Positions 1 through 10,041 are shown, counted from the stretch's first letter. The stretch is DNA of 64,000 nucleotides from Caulobacter vibrioides (GCA_001449105.1 LNIY01000073.1:1-64000); one strand, 5' to 3'. Notes: generated from the letters alone by a model not told the origin. Numbers and translations are program-made.

Positions 1-3000
1 GGCGTGGGCTTGGTGCTGCTGGACGGCGGCTCGGTGACCGTCAACGGCGGCGCGGGCGGTTCGGGCAGCGCCATCACGGGCGGCGCGGGCATGGCGCTCG
101 GCAACGGCGGCGCGGGCCTCTTCCTCTACAACGGCGGTTCGCTGGACGTCCAAAGCGGCACGATCACGGGCGGCGCCGGCGGCACTTTCAATAGCTGGGG
201 CGGGGCCGGCGCGGCCGGCGTGCTCAGCAACCTGGGAACCATCACCAACGCGGGGACGATCACCGGCGGCGAGGGCGGCTACGGCTATTCGAACGGCGGG
301 GCGGCCGGCATCGGCGTGATCGCCTGGGGCGGCGCGATCGAGAACAGCGCGACCGGCGTCATCGCCGGCGGCGTCGGCGGGCGCGGGAACGGCAACTTCG
401 GCGGCATGTATTCCGGCGCCGGCGGGGCGGGCATCGTCTTCACGGGCGGCCAGCCGGGGCTGCTGGTCAACGCCGGAACGATCCAGGGCGGGGCGGGCGG
501 CCCGGCCTCCAACGCGATCCGGCGGGGCGCCGGCGGCCGGGGCGTGGTCGGCGCCAGCACGGGCTCCACCACCATCATCAATTCAGGCACGATCGTCGGC
601 GGCGTCAGCGTAAGCTTCCAGCGCGCCTACGCGATCGAGCTGTTCGGCAGCGACAACCGCCTGGAGCTTCACGCCGGCTCGTGGATCCGTGACGTCGCGG
701 TGGTTACCGGCGGCGGCTCCAACAACGTGCTGGCTCTGGGGGGCGCCGATGACGACACGTTCGACGCCACGCATATCGGGTCGGACGGGTCCTATGACGG
801 CTACGGCTATATGGGCTTCGACACCTTCGAGAAACTTGGCGCCAGCACCTGGACCCTGACGGGGACGGGCAACCAGACCTGGTCGGTGCTGGAGGGCGTG
901 CTGAAGGGCGACAGCAACAGCCTGGCCGGCAACGTCGTCTTCGGGACCGGCGCCGGCAGCCGGGGCGTCGTCTTCGACCAGGCGTTCGACGCCGTCCATC
1001 GCGGCCATGTCTCCAGCGGCGGCGCGGTCACCAAGACCGGCGCTGGGGTCCTGACGCTGACCGGCGAGTCCGCCTCGAACTGGACGATCTCGGGCGGCGG
1101 GGTGATCGCTTCGGCCGGCCTGTTCGGCAACGACGCGACGATCGGCGCCGGCGCCTTCCTGACCCTCGATCAGAGTACGGACGGAACCTATGGCTTCGTG
1201 CTTTCGGGCGCGGGCGACTTCCGAAAGGCCGGCGCCGGAAAGCTTGTCCTGACTGAACACTCCTCGACCTTCACAGGCTCCACTGCCGTCAACGCCGGAA
1301 CCCTTACGGTCAACGGCTCGCTGGCGGGTTCGACGGTCCTCGTCGCTTCCGGCGCGACGCTGGGCGGCACGGGCACGGTGGGCGACACCACGATTCTGAG
1401 CGGCGGCCATCTGGCGGCCGGCAACTCGGTCGGCACGCTGTCGATCGCGGGCGACCTGACCCTGGCTTCGGGCTCCAACCTCGACATCGAACTGGGCGCG
1501 CCGGGCGCGTCTTCGGCCTCGCCCGGCGTCAGCGACCGTCTGGTCGTCAGCGGCGACCTGGCGCTGAACGGCGTGGTCAATCTCTCGCAGAGCGCCGCCT
1601 CGGCCGACGGCGTCGCCGGCATCGGCTACTATCGCCTGATCACCTATGGCGGGGCGCTGAGCGCCAATACGGCGACGGTCAATTCCGCGCTGTCGCTGAG
1701 CAACGTGAACTACGCGCTGCAGGCCGGCAGCGGCCGGGTTGACCTGTACATCAGCAACGCCCTCGTTCCTGGCGACAACACCCTGCAGCACTGGCAGGGC
1801 GGCGACGGCGTCTGGAGCGCGACGAGCACGCAATGGCTGAACGACGGCGGCAACACCCCGGCGGCCTGGGCGAGCAAGTACGCGATCTTCAAGGACGCCG
1901 GCGCCTTCACGGGCGGCACGGTCACCGTGGACGGCGCGCAGAGCTTCATCGGCCTCCAGTTCGTCGACGAGGGCTATGAGCTGACCGGAACCGGCCAATT
2001 GGCCGCCGCCTCGGGCACAAGCGAGATCCGCGTGCTGGCCGACACCGCCACGATCGGCGTTGCGATCACCGGCTCGGGCCTCGTCGCCAAGACCCAGGCC
2101 GGTACGCTGATCCTGACGGGCGCCAACACCTATACCGGCGGGACGTCGATCCAGGCGGGCACGCTGCAGATCGGCGACGGCGGGACGTCGGGCTCGATCG
2201 TCGGCAATGTCGGCAACCGCGGCGTGCTGGTCTTCAACCGGTCGGACGCTATCACCTTCGACGGCCGGATCTCCGGCTCGGGCGCGGTGCGCATCCTGGA
2301 CGGCGGCGTGACCTTCACCGCCGACAACATCTATGCCGGCGGCACGACCATCGCCTCGGGCGCGCAGTTGAACCTCGGCGCCGGCGGTACGAGCGGCTTG
2401 ATCGGCGATGTCGTCGCCAACGGCGCCTTGCTGTTCGACCGCTCCGACAGTTTCAACTTCGACGGCCTGATCAGCGGCTCGGGCGTTGTTCGCCAGGTCG
2501 GTTCGGGCAAGCTGGTCATGAGCGGCGACTCTTCGGCGTTCACCGGTGCGACGTCCGTCGAGGCGGGAACCCTGACGGTCAACGGCTCCCTGGCCGGCTC
2601 GACGCTCACCGTCGCCTCCGGCGCGACGCTGGGCGGCGCGGGCACGGTGGGCGACACCACCATCCAGAGCGGCGGCCATCTGGCGCCCGGCTCGGGGGAA
2701 GCCATCGGATCTGTCGCAACCCTATCGATCGCGGGTGACCTGACCCTGGCGTCCGGCTCCAATCTCGACATCCAGCTGGTCGCGCCGGGCGCGTCGTCGG
2801 CCTCGCCCGGGGTCAGCGACCGTCTGGTCGTCAGCGGCGACCTGGCGCTGAACGGCGTGGTCAATCTTTCGCAGAGCCCCGCCATGGCTGCGGGCCTGGG
2901 ATACTATCGCCTAATCACTTACGGCGGCGCCCTGACCTCCAACACGGCGACGATCAACTCCACCCTGTCGCTGAGCAATGTGGATTACACGCTGCAGGCG

Positions 3001-5328
3001 GGCAGTGGCCGGGTCGACCTGTTGATCAGCAGCACGCTCATTCCCGGCGACGATACCTTGCAGCACTGGCAGGGCGGCGACGGGGTCTGGAACGCCGCCG
3101 GCGCCCAGTGGCTGAACCAGGGCGGCAACACTCCGGCCAGTTGGGCTGGCAACTACGCCGTCTTCAAGGACGCCGGCGCGTTCACGGGCGGCGAGATCAC
3201 GGTGCAGGGCGCGCAGAGCTTCCTGGGCCTGCAGTTTGTCGACGACGGCTACGAGCTGACCGGAACCGGCCAGTTGACCACGGTCGCGACGGGCAGCGAG
3301 ATCCGCGTCCTGGCCGACGCCGCCAGGATCGGTGTCGCGATCACCGGCGCGGGCGCGATCACCAAGACCGAGGCCGGCACGCTGATCCTGACCGGCGCCA
3401 ACACCTATGCCGGCGGGACCTCGATCCAGGCGGGCACGTTGCAGATCGGCGACGGCGGCGTTTCGGGCTCCATCGTCGGCGACGTCGCCAACAGCGGCGT
3501 GCTGGCCTTCGATCGCTCGGACTCCATCACCTTCGGCGGCGTGGTCTCCGGTTCGGGCGCGGTGCGCATCCTGGACGGCGGCGTCACCTTCACCGCCAAC
3601 AACAACTATGCCGGCGGCACGACCGTCGCCTCCGGGGCGCAGTTGAACCTAGGCGCCGGCGGGACGAGCGGCTCGATCGTCGGCGGCGTCGTCGCCAACG
3701 GCGCGCTGGTGTTCGATCGTTCCGACAGCCTGACCTTCTCCGGCGCCGTCAGCGGCTCGGGCGCCCTTCGCCAGGTCGGCGCGGGCAAGACCGAGCTGAC
3801 CGGCGCCTCCGGCGGCTTCACCGGCTCGACCACGGTCGAGCGGGGCACGCTGGCGGTGAACGGCCTGCTCGGCGGAACCCTGGACGTCTGGTCCGGCGCT
3901 CGCCTGCAAGGCGTCGGCACGGTCGGAACCACGGTCGTCTCGGGCACGATCGCGCCCGGCAATTCGATCGGCACGCTGAACGTCGCCGGCGGCGTCACCT
4001 TCAAGCCGGGCTCGGTCTTCGAGGTCGAGGCGAACGCGGCGGGGCAGTCGGACAGGATCATCGCGTCCGGCGCGGCCACGATCCAGGGCGGTACCGTCAA
4101 GGTGCTGGCGGGCGCGGGAACGTACAAGCCGCAGACCAGCTATCTGATCCTGCACGCCGACGGCGGTATCGCGGCCGGCGGCAAGTTCGACGGCGTCACC
4201 TCGAACCTGGCCTTCCTGGATCCCTCGCTCAGCTATGACGGCGCCAACGTCTATCTGCGGCTGCGGCGCAACGACATCAGCTTCGCCGACATCGGCGTCA
4301 CCCCGAACCAGGTCGCCGTCGCGGGCGGGGTCGAGAACCTTGGCTGGGACAAGCCTGTCTTCGACACGGTGGTCAACCTCTCGGCCGATCAGGCCCGGGG
4401 CGCCTTCGACCAGCTGGCCGGTTCGGACCACGCCAGCCTGCGGAGCTCATTGATCCAGGACAGCCGCTTCGTGCGCGATGCGATCCTGGCCCGCGGCGAT
4501 CTGGCCGGCGTCGAGGGACAATCGGCGTGGGGGCAGGCTTTCGGCGGCTGGGGCTCCATGAAGGGCGACGGCAATGCACAGAGCTACGACCGCGACATCC
4601 AGGGGCTGCTGACGGGCTACGACGGCTCGCTGGGCCAGCATGTGCGCGTCGGCGTCGCGGCGGGCTACAGCTCCAGCGACCTGAAGACCACGAACGCCAG
4701 GCACGAGGTCGAGACCTTCCATCTCGGCGGCCATGTGCTGGCGCAACGCGGCGGGCTGTCGTTCCAGCTTGGCGGCGCCTACGCCTGGAACGAGGTCGAG
4801 GCCTCGCGCCGGGTCGCGTTCGGCACGTTCGCCGAAACCCTGTCGAGCGACTATTCGGCCCGCACCTACCAGGTGTTCGGCGAGGTCGCGATGAAGCGCG
4901 AACTCGGCGGCGTGACGCTGCAGCCTTTCGCCGACGTGGCCTATGTGGCGCTGAACGACGCCCGCGTGAGCGAGCAGGGCGGCAACGCCGCGCTGCATGG
5001 CGGCGGGGATGAGCATCTGACCTACGGTTCGGTCGGCTTCCGGCTGAAGAGCGACCTGAGCGCGGGGGAGCTTCGCCTGCGCCTCACGGGCTCGGCCGCG
5101 CTGCGCCATGCGTTCGGCGACCGCACTCCGACGATCGACCTGGCCTTCGCCGGCGCGCGGTCGTTCGGGATCGTCGCCGCCCCGATCGACAAGGACAGCC
5201 TCGCGGTCAATCTGGGCCTCGAAGCCGAACTTGGCCGGACCGCCGTGCTGGGGATCAGCTATGCCGGCGACTATGGCGACCGCGCGACCGACCACGGCGC
5301 CCGCGCTCAGCTCAGCTGGAGGTTCTGA
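1..5328 (+). CDS. Autotransporter (type Va) adhesin-like protein, 5' end missing
   Basis: The reading frame is open to the left edge, so the signal peptide and true start lie outside the window. The first ~370 codons are glycine-rich, with many GGAGG and GTITxAGTI-type repeats typical of beta-helical passengers. Codons ~415 to 1300 hold passenger-associated transport repeats (GAGKLVLTG, TFTGSTxVxAGTLTVNG, GATLGGTGTVG, APGNSIGTL) arranged in two long near-identical units of about 425 residues plus a partial third. The last ~270 residues are an autotransporter beta-barrel: it opens with a SAWGQAFGGWG motif and ends in a terminal aromatic (SWRF). The expected role is surface display or secretion of an adhesin-like passenger across the outer membrane. 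No catalytic motif was seen in the passenger. It is convergent with the FecR gene that ends 20 bp downstream. Family call is firm; ligand unknown. Confidence 0.9.
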   Translation, partial: GVGLVLLDGGSVTVNGGAGGSGSAITGGAGMALGNGGAGLFLYNGGSLDVQSGTITGGAGGTFNSWGGAGAAGVLSNLGTITNAGTITGGEGGYGYSNGGAAGIGVIAWGGAIENSATGVIAGGVGGRGNGNFGGMYSGAGGAGIVFTGGQPGLLVNAGTIQGGAGGPASNAIRRGAGGRGVVGASTGSTTIINSGTIVGGVSVSFQRAYAIELFGSDNRLELHAGSWIRDVAVVTGGGSNNVLALGGADDDTFDATHIGSDGSYDGYGYMGFDTFEKLGASTWTLTGTGNQTWSVLEGVLKGDSNSLAGNVVFGTGAGSRGVVFDQAFDAVHRGHVSSGGAVTKTGAGVLTLTGESASNWTISGGGVIASAGLFGNDATIGAGAFLTLDQSTDGTYGFVLSGAGDFRKAGAGKLVLTEHSSTFTGSTAVNAGTLTVNGSLAGSTVLVASGATLGGTGTVGDTTILSGGHLAAGNSVGTLSIAGDLTLASGSNLDIELGAPGASSASPGVSDRLVVSGDLALNGVVNLSQSAASADGVAGIGYYRLITYGGALSANTATVNSALSLSNVNYALQAGSGRVDLYISNALVPGDNTLQHWQGGDGVWSATSTQWLNDGGNTPAAWASKYAIFKDAGAFTGGTVTVDGAQSFIGLQFVDEGYELTGTGQLAAASGTSEIRVLADTATIGVAITGSGLVAKTQAGTLILTGANTYTGGTSIQAGTLQIGDGGTSGSIVGNVGNRGVLVFNRSDAITFDGRISGSGAVRILDGGVTFTADNIYAGGTTIASGAQLNLGAGGTSGLIGDVVANGALLFDRSDSFNFDGLISGSGVVRQVGSGKLVMSGDSSAFTGATSVEAGTLTVNGSLAGSTLTVASGATLGGAGTVGDTTIQSGGHLAPGSGEAIGSVATLSIAGDLTLASGSNLDIQLVAPGASSASPGVSDRLVVSGDLALNGVVNLSQSPAMAAGLGYYRLITYGGALTSNTATINSTLSLSNVDYTLQAGSGRVDLLISSTLIPGDDTLQHWQGGDGVWNAAGAQWLNQGGNTPASWAGNYAVFKDAGAFTGGEITVQGAQSFLGLQFVDDGYELTGTGQLTTVATGSEIRVLADAARIGVAITGAGAITKTEAGTLILTGANTYAGGTSIQAGTLQIGDGGVSGSIVGDVANSGVLAFDRSDSITFGGVVSGSGAVRILDGGVTFTANNNYAGGTTVASGAQLNLGAGGTSGSIVGGVVANGALVFDRSDSLTFSGAVSGSGALRQVGAGKTELTGASGGFTGSTTVERGTLAVNGLLGGTLDVWSGARLQGVGTVGTTVVSGTIAPGNSIGTLNVAGGVTFKPGSVFEVEANAAGQSDRIIASGAATIQGGTVKVLAGAGTYKPQTSYLILHADGGIAAGGKFDGVTSNLAFLDPSLSYDGANVYLRLRRNDISFADIGVTPNQVAVAGGVENLGWDKPVFDTVVNLSADQARGAFDQLAGSDHASLRSSLIQDSRFVRDAILARGDLAGVEGQSAWGQAFGGWGSMKGDGNAQSYDRDIQGLLTGYDGSLGQHVRVGVAAGYSSSDLKTTNARHEVETFHLGGHVLAQRGGLSFQLGGAYAWNEVEASRRVAFGTFAETLSSDYSARTYQVFGEVAMKRELGGVTLQPFADVAYVALNDARVSEQGGNAALHGGGDEHLTYGSVGFRLKSDLSAGELRLRLTGSAALRHAFGDRTPTIDLAFAGARSFGIVAAPIDKDSLAVNLGLEAELGRTAVLGISYAGDYGDRATDHGARAQLSWRF
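1254..3800 (+). repeat. Tandem ~1.27 kb intragenic direct repeats in the autotransporter passenger
   Basis: Matching landmarks recur at constant spacing: the segment coding TLTVNGSLAGST starts near 1300 and near 2569; LQHWQGGDG is coded near 1783 and 3058; the TSIQAGTLQIGDGG segment near 2142 and 3418. Offsets are 1269 to 1276 bp, an exact multiple of three or nearly so after small in-frame indels. A degenerate third start of the unit lies near 3770-3960. Nucleotide identity is high by eye, implying recent duplication or ongoing gene conversion. Confidence 0.8.
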
Positions 5329-5347
5329 TGACCGGAGCGCCGGAGCG

Positions 5348-6310
5348 TCAGGACGTCGGCTTGCGCGGCGTCAGGTAGACGCGCTGGCCTTCCGGGCGCG
5401 CCTGCATGTCGAGCAGGGCGGCGATCATCGTCAGGGACTCCGCCGGCCGGTTCAGCTTGAAGCGGCCGGTGACCTTCAGCTCGCCCAGGGCCGGGTCGTG
5501 CAGGGCCACGTTCTGCGGCGTGTAGCGGTTCAGGCGCGCGATCACGTACTTCAGCGGCAGGCCGTCGGCGTCCAGCCAGTCCGAGCGCCAGGCCTGGTAG
5601 CTGCCGGCGTCCAGGCGGCCGGCCACCGGGGCCTGGTTGGAGGCCAGCATCAGCCACTCGCCCTTGGCCAGCCGGCGCTCGGATCCATCGCGGGCCACGC
5701 GCACCACGCCGTCGAACACCCGCACCTGCACCGCGTCGCTGACCCGCTCGACCTCGAAGGTGGTGCCGACGGCGGTTACGACGGTGTCGCCGGCCTGGAC
5801 ACGGAACGGACGTTTGGCGTCCTTCCTGACGTCGAACATCGCGTCGCCCTTGGTCAGGCTGACGTCGCGGGCGTCGCGACCGTAGCGGACCGAGACGCTG
5901 GAGGCGGCCGCCAGGGTGACGACGGAGTCGTCGCTGAGCCGGTGCTCGGCCCGCGCGCCGACGGCGGTGGCCAGTTCGACGGGCTTCGGCTCGGCGAAAT
6001 AGGGACGGACGAGGGCGACGCCCGCCAGACCGGCGACCAATGCGACGCCGGCGGCGACGAGGCCCAGGCGAAGCGAGCGACCGGCCTTGGCCGGCGCGGC
6101 GCGCAAGCGCTCGGCGGCGTCCAGCAGGGCGGTGTCGCGCTGGGTGTCGCGCATCAGGGCGAAGGCGGACGCGTGACTCGGCGCGGCGGCGAGCCAGGCT
6201 TCCAGTTCGGCGCGTTCGGCGGGCGAGAGGTCTGCCAGGCGGTCGGCCCAGTCGGCGGCGACCTCGAGCTCCTCGTCGGACGGCAGGCGCCAGTTGTCGT
6301 TAGCGCGCAT
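5348..6310 (-). CDS. FecR-family anti-sigma/signal-transducing membrane protein
   Basis: 320 residues. The N-terminal cytoplasmic part (about 1-75) matches the FecR N-terminal domain, with the AxxWxxRL and LEAWLAAxPxHAxAF features. A single hydrophobic segment lies at about 82-101. The periplasmic FecR domain follows, containing the typical LSDDSVVTLAAASSVSV, FDVRKDAKRPFRVQAG and VTAVGTTFEV stretches. It should relay occupancy of an STN-bearing TBDR to its sigma factor. I chose the ATG at 6310 because AAGGGAG sits about 8 bases upstream; an in-frame GTG at 6328 is possible. It overlaps the 3' end of the sigma gene by 11 bp, so the pair is translationally coupled. The adjacent TBDR (6917-9889) carries an STN domain and is the expected partner. 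Confidence 0.92.
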   Translation of the reverse strand: MRANDNWRLPSDEELEVAADWADRLADLSPAERAELEAWLAAAPSHASAFALMRDTQRDTALLDAAERLRAAPAKAGRSLRLGLVAAGVALVAGLAGVALVRPYFAEPKPVELATAVGARAEHRLSDDSVVTLAAASSVSVRYGRDARDVSLTKGDAMFDVRKDAKRPFRVQAGDTVVTAVGTTFEVERVSDAVQVRVFDGVVRVARDGSERRLAKGEWLMLASNQAPVAGRLDAGSYQAWRSDWLDADGLPLKYVIARLNRYTPQNVALHDPALGELKVTGRFKLNRPAESLTMIAALLDMQARPEGQRVYLTPRKPTS

Positions 6311-6821
6311 CGCGGCCGCTCCCTTCACGCGCGGCGTTGACCGCCGCGTCCTGCATCGCGCCGGCCAGTTCGGCCATGGCCCGCACGAGGTGTTTCTTGA
6401 CGGCCTCGACGCTGATCCGCAGATCGTCGGCGATGGCCTGGCGTGACTGGCCGTCGAGGTGACGGCGAATGAAGATGTCGCGGCGCAGGGGCGACAGGCG
6501 CTTCAGCGCCGCCTCGAACACCGCCGCACGCTGCTTGTGCTCCAGCACCGCGTCGGGCAGCGGCAGGTCGCAGCCGAAGTCCTCGTCGCCGATCGGCTCC
6601 TCGCGCTTGTCGCGGCGGGCCTGGGCGTAGATCAGCGAGTCCGACACCCGGTAGGCGTAGGCTAGCGGCTGGGTGATCTCCTGCTTGCCGGCCTGACGCA
6701 TCACGGTGAGGAAGGTCTCCTGCAGGATGTCCTCGGCCCGCGCCGGGTCCTTGCAGCGGCGCACGATATAGGCCGCGAGCTTGCGCTCGTGAGGCCGCAG
6801 CGCCGCGAGTGCGTCGGTCAT
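6300..6821 (-). CDS. ECF sigma factor, FecI-like
   Basis: About 173 residues from the ATG at 6821, which has GGAAG upstream; the frame stays open to 6908, but that extension looks non-coding. Region 2 is visible as ARAEDILQETFLTVMRQ, and region 4 as LSPLRRDIFIRRHLDGQSRQAIADDL followed by ISVEAVKKHLVRAM, a helix-turn-helix. Such sigma factors direct RNA polymerase to promoters of partner outer-membrane receptor genes when released by FecR. It lies downstream of its presumed receptor on the same strand and overlaps the FecR gene, an order (receptor, sigma, FecR) different from the classical fecIR-fecA arrangement. Confidence 0.92.
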   Translation of the reverse strand: MTDALAALRPHERKLAAYIVRRCKDPARAEDILQETFLTVMRQAGKQEITQPLAYAYRVSDSLIYAQARRDKREEPIGDEDFGCDLPLPDAVLEHKQRAAVFEAALKRLSPLRRDIFIRRHLDGQSRQAIADDLRISVEAVKKHLVRAMAELAGAMQDAAVNAAREGSGRDAR

Positions 6822-6916
6822 GGCGCTTCCGGGGCTCGTGCACGCGTCCATGTCGGGTAGAGGCGCGGGACGGCCGAACGGGGACAGGTCGAAGAAACTT
6901 TTCCTCATCCGCGCCC

Positions 6917-9889
6917 CTAGAACTCGTAGGTCAGGCCGAGGGTGAAGGTGCGGCCGCTGACCGTGCGGGCGATCAGGCGCTTTTCGACGAGGTCGGAGTA
7001 CTGGGTGATCGGCGCGTTGGTCAGGTTGACGCCCTCGACCACGATCCGCAGGCCGCCGGGGGCGTTGTAGTGGGCGGCGAAGTCGATGTTGTTGCTGGCC
7101 TTGTAGCCCGCTCCCACCGCGCCGTTGCCGCCGGCGCCGTCCAGGTATCCCGACCTGTAGGCCGACGAGATCCGCGCGCCCCAGCGCGGGGTCTCGTAGT
7201 AGAGCGTCGCGTTCGAGGTCCAGCGCGACAGCTGGAAGAGATCCAGCGTCACCGAGCGGTCCTCGATCAGCACGTTGGAGCGGCCCGCGGCGCGGGTGAC
7301 GTTGCCGACGACGCCCAGCTTGTCGAACGGCGGTGGCAGGAAGGTGAAGTCGCGCTGCAGGGCCAGTTCGATCCCCTCGATGCTGGCGCCGTCGCCGTTC
7401 ACCGGCCGAACGAACGTGTAGACGGTGTCGGGGCCGTTGCCGGGCGCCAGGAAGGCCAGCGGATAGCCGGTCGAGCCGTAGGGCACGGCGCTGGTCGCCG
7501 TGGTGATGAACGAGTCCATCCGCTTGTGGAACAGGCTGACGGCTAGGTAGCCGGCGCGGCCCTGATAGACCTCGACCGCGGCCTCCATGGCGTCGGCCAG
7601 GAACGGTCGCAGGTTCGGGTTGCCAGACGAGATGGTGCCGCCGAAGGGCGCGGAGTTGACGTTGCCGGCGGTGCGCAGGTCGGCGAGGCTGGGCCGGCTG
7701 ATATTGCGATTGGCCGAGAGGCGGACCACGATCGACGGCGAGACGTCCATCGCCAGGTTCAGGGCCGGCAGCACGCCGTCGTAGTCGCTCTTGATCACCG
7801 CCGGTTCCAGCTTGCTGCCGGTGTTGACCATCCCCGCCGAGGTCAGGTCTGTGGCGTACCAGCGCAGGCCGAGATCCCCGCGCCAGGGCCGGTCGGCCAC
7901 GACGCCCCGCACGCGGGCCATGACGTAGGCCGACGAGGTCTTTTCGCTGATCGAATAGTGCGAGCCGGGCTGGTCGTCGGCCTCCGACAGGTCGCGCGGC
8001 AGGCCCAGGCGCGCGAAGGTCCCGTCGAGATCGGCGACGATGTAGGGCAGAAGCGACTTTTCGAAGATCGGCCGCTTCACCGCCTGGGGCGTGGTCGCGC
8101 CGCCCGCGTAGTCGGTGCGCGCCCGCCGGGTGTAGCCGTCGTTGCGGAAGGCCTTGTACTGCAGGCCGCCAAGCAGCGAGAGCGCCGGAGCGAGCCGATA
8201 GTCGAGGTCGAAGCGGCCGGTGGAGAAGGCGTTGATCACCCGATCCTCGCGGACGTCGGCGCGCATCAGGCTCCAGGCGGCCGGATCGGCGGGGTCGAAG
8301 CCGTAGGTGCTGACGGCCGCCGCGTCGCCGCCGCGCAGGTCGTAGGCGAAGGCCTTGTCGCGGGCTTGCAGGAAGACCTTGTCGAAGACCGGTCCTTCGA
8401 AGTCCGAACGCGACCAGCCGGCCATGCCGCGCAGGCGCAGGCGGTCGCTGGCCTGGAGTTCGCCGTTCAGTGCGCCCTGCATGAAGACCGTCGCGTCTTC
8501 GGAGCGCTTGTGCTCGCTACGCAGGTCCACCCCGCCGGAATAATCGGCGTAGACGAGGCTGTTTCCGCGGATCTCGGCGGCGCGCAGGCGCTGGGCGCCG
8601 CGCACGTCGCCGGTCAGCGGATTGTCGCCGGCCGCGGCCAGCGAGAACTCGTCGCGATCGTTGGTCAGGCGGCCGTACAGCAGGTCGACGCCCAGCTTCA
8701 GGCGGGCTCCAGCCTCGTACTGGCCCGCGAAGGTGAGGCCAAGGCGCGTGCGGTGGTCGAACCAGGTCGAGTAGCTGGCCGCCATCGGGGCGACGACCCG
8801 GGCGTCTCCCGTGGCGTTGATCAGGCGGTCGGCGACGTCGCGCGCCACGCCGGGCCCGACATTGGCCGCGCCGAAGGTCACCGGCGACCATCCCCAGTTG
8901 CGATAGCCGTACTCGTTGGCGTCGTTCTCGCTGTAGGCGATCGAGACCAGCGCCCCGAAGTCGCCCCAGCGCCTGGAGGCGAGCGCGGCGAAGCGCGGGC
9001 TGACCGTGTCGGTCGCGCCGTTGGTCAGGGCCTTGGCCGAGAAGGCCAGCTTGTCGCCAGGATAGTCGAACGGCTTGGCGGTGCGCAGCTCGACCGTGCC
9101 GCCGATGCCGCCTTCGTCCTGGTCGGCGGCGTAGGACTTCCACACCGTGACCCGGTTGAAGAGCTCGCTGGCGAAGATCGAATAGTCGAAGGCCCGGGTC
9201 CTGCTCACCGAGCCGCGGTTGTCCATGCCCGAGGCGGTCGAGGCCGAGACCTCCATGCCGTTCAGCTGGGCGCGGGTGAAGTCGGGGCCAAGGCCCCGCA
9301 AGGCGATCTGCCGGCCCTCGCCGGTGTCGCGCGAGATGGTCATGCCGGGGATGCGCTGGAGGGATTCGGCGAGGTTCAGGTCGGGGAAGGCGGCGATGTC
9401 CTCGGCGAGGATCACTTCCTGCGCCCCGGTCGCCCGCCGCTTGAGGTCGCGGGCGTGGGCCATGGTCTCGCGGAAGCCCGAGACGACCACCGGCTCGACC
9501 TCTGTCGGCGCTTCGGGCGCAGAGAGGTGGCGCGGCGATGGGGGAGAGGGCGCAGCCGGCGCGGCCATGGCCTCGCGCAGCACATAGCCGCTGCCGGCCG
9601 CCACGGCGCGCAGGTTCTGGCCGGCGATCAGCCGATCCAGCGCCTCGCGCGGCGTCAGCATCCCGCTCACGCCTCGGCTGGTGCGGCGGCGGATGTCGGC
9701 CAGGGTCATCACCGGCAGGTCGGCCTGGCGGGAGAAGGTGCTCAGGGCCTGGGAAAGGTCGCCGCCCTCGATGGCGAAGCGGCGGGGAGCCTCGGCCCGG
9801 GCGGGCGCGGCGGCCACCGCCGCCGAAAGGCCCGCGACCAGGCCCAGGACGGAGCCGGACCGCGCCAGCAGGGCGCGCCGTGCCGCCAT
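6917..9889 (-). CDS. TonB-dependent receptor with STN domain (Xanthomonas/Caulobacter type)
   Basis: 990 residues from the ATG at 9889; the frame extends to 9982 but the extension lacks signal-peptide character. A signal peptide covers about 1-33 (ends APARA). An STN domain follows (RRFAIEGGDLSQALSTF to about residue 105), then a TonB-box-like EPVVVSGFRE, a plug with the NLAESLQRIPGMTISRD and RGLGPDFTRAQLNGMEV motifs, and a 22-stranded barrel ending in TLGLTYEF. The STN domain marks it as a transducer that signals to FecR. It is a close paralogue of the next receptor upstream (10042-12741), differing mainly by having the STN domain. It is co-oriented with the sigma and FecR genes downstream and probably co-transcribed. 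Substrate not deducible. Confidence 0.93.
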   Translation of the reverse strand: MAARRALLARSGSVLGLVAGLSAAVAAAPARAEAPRRFAIEGGDLSQALSTFSRQADLPVMTLADIRRRTSRGVSGMLTPREALDRLIAGQNLRAVAAGSGYVLREAMAAPAAPSPPSPRHLSAPEAPTEVEPVVVSGFRETMAHARDLKRRATGAQEVILAEDIAAFPDLNLAESLQRIPGMTISRDTGEGRQIALRGLGPDFTRAQLNGMEVSASTASGMDNRGSVSRTRAFDYSIFASELFNRVTVWKSYAADQDEGGIGGTVELRTAKPFDYPGDKLAFSAKALTNGATDTVSPRFAALASRRWGDFGALVSIAYSENDANEYGYRNWGWSPVTFGAANVGPGVARDVADRLINATGDARVVAPMAASYSTWFDHRTRLGLTFAGQYEAGARLKLGVDLLYGRLTNDRDEFSLAAAGDNPLTGDVRGAQRLRAAEIRGNSLVYADYSGGVDLRSEHKRSEDATVFMQGALNGELQASDRLRLRGMAGWSRSDFEGPVFDKVFLQARDKAFAYDLRGGDAAAVSTYGFDPADPAAWSLMRADVREDRVINAFSTGRFDLDYRLAPALSLLGGLQYKAFRNDGYTRRARTDYAGGATTPQAVKRPIFEKSLLPYIVADLDGTFARLGLPRDLSEADDQPGSHYSISEKTSSAYVMARVRGVVADRPWRGDLGLRWYATDLTSAGMVNTGSKLEPAVIKSDYDGVLPALNLAMDVSPSIVVRLSANRNISRPSLADLRTAGNVNSAPFGGTISSGNPNLRPFLADAMEAAVEVYQGRAGYLAVSLFHKRMDSFITTATSAVPYGSTGYPLAFLAPGNGPDTVYTFVRPVNGDGASIEGIELALQRDFTFLPPPFDKLGVVGNVTRAAGRSNVLIEDRSVTLDLFQLSRWTSNATLYYETPRWGARISSAYRSGYLDGAGGNGAVGAGYKASNNIDFAAHYNAPGGLRIVVEGVNLTNAPITQYSDLVEKRLIARTVSGRTFTLGLTYEF

Positions 9890-9980
9890 CGAAATCCCCA
9901 GGGCGGCGGCCGGCCAGAATCCGGGCGCCTCTTGGGCCAGACCCCTACAAACCGCGCATGTCACTAATTTGAAGGCGTCC

Positions 9981-10015
9981 AAAAAGAAGGCCGCCGTCCG
10001 GGGTGGACGGCGGCC
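9981..10015 (-). terminator. Rho-independent terminator after the upstream TBDR
   Basis: A perfect 11-bp stem (GGCCGCCGTCC, 9989-9999, paired with 10005-10015) with a 5-base loop. Read on the minus strand it is followed by TTCTTTTT. It lies 27 bp past the stop of the TBDR at 10042-12741 and before the start of the second TBDR, so the two receptors are probably separate transcription units or linked only by read-through. Confidence 0.85.
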
Positions 10016-10041
10016 GCAAGTCGAGGGGATGGAATGCGGAA

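Noticed and set aside
583-2679. 698-codon open frame antisense to the autotransporter
   Set aside because: It mirrors the codon pattern of the repeat-rich real gene, is full of Ala/Arg/Gly/Asp/Val with no motif, and has no ribosome site. High GC content leaves stops rare on the reverse strand.
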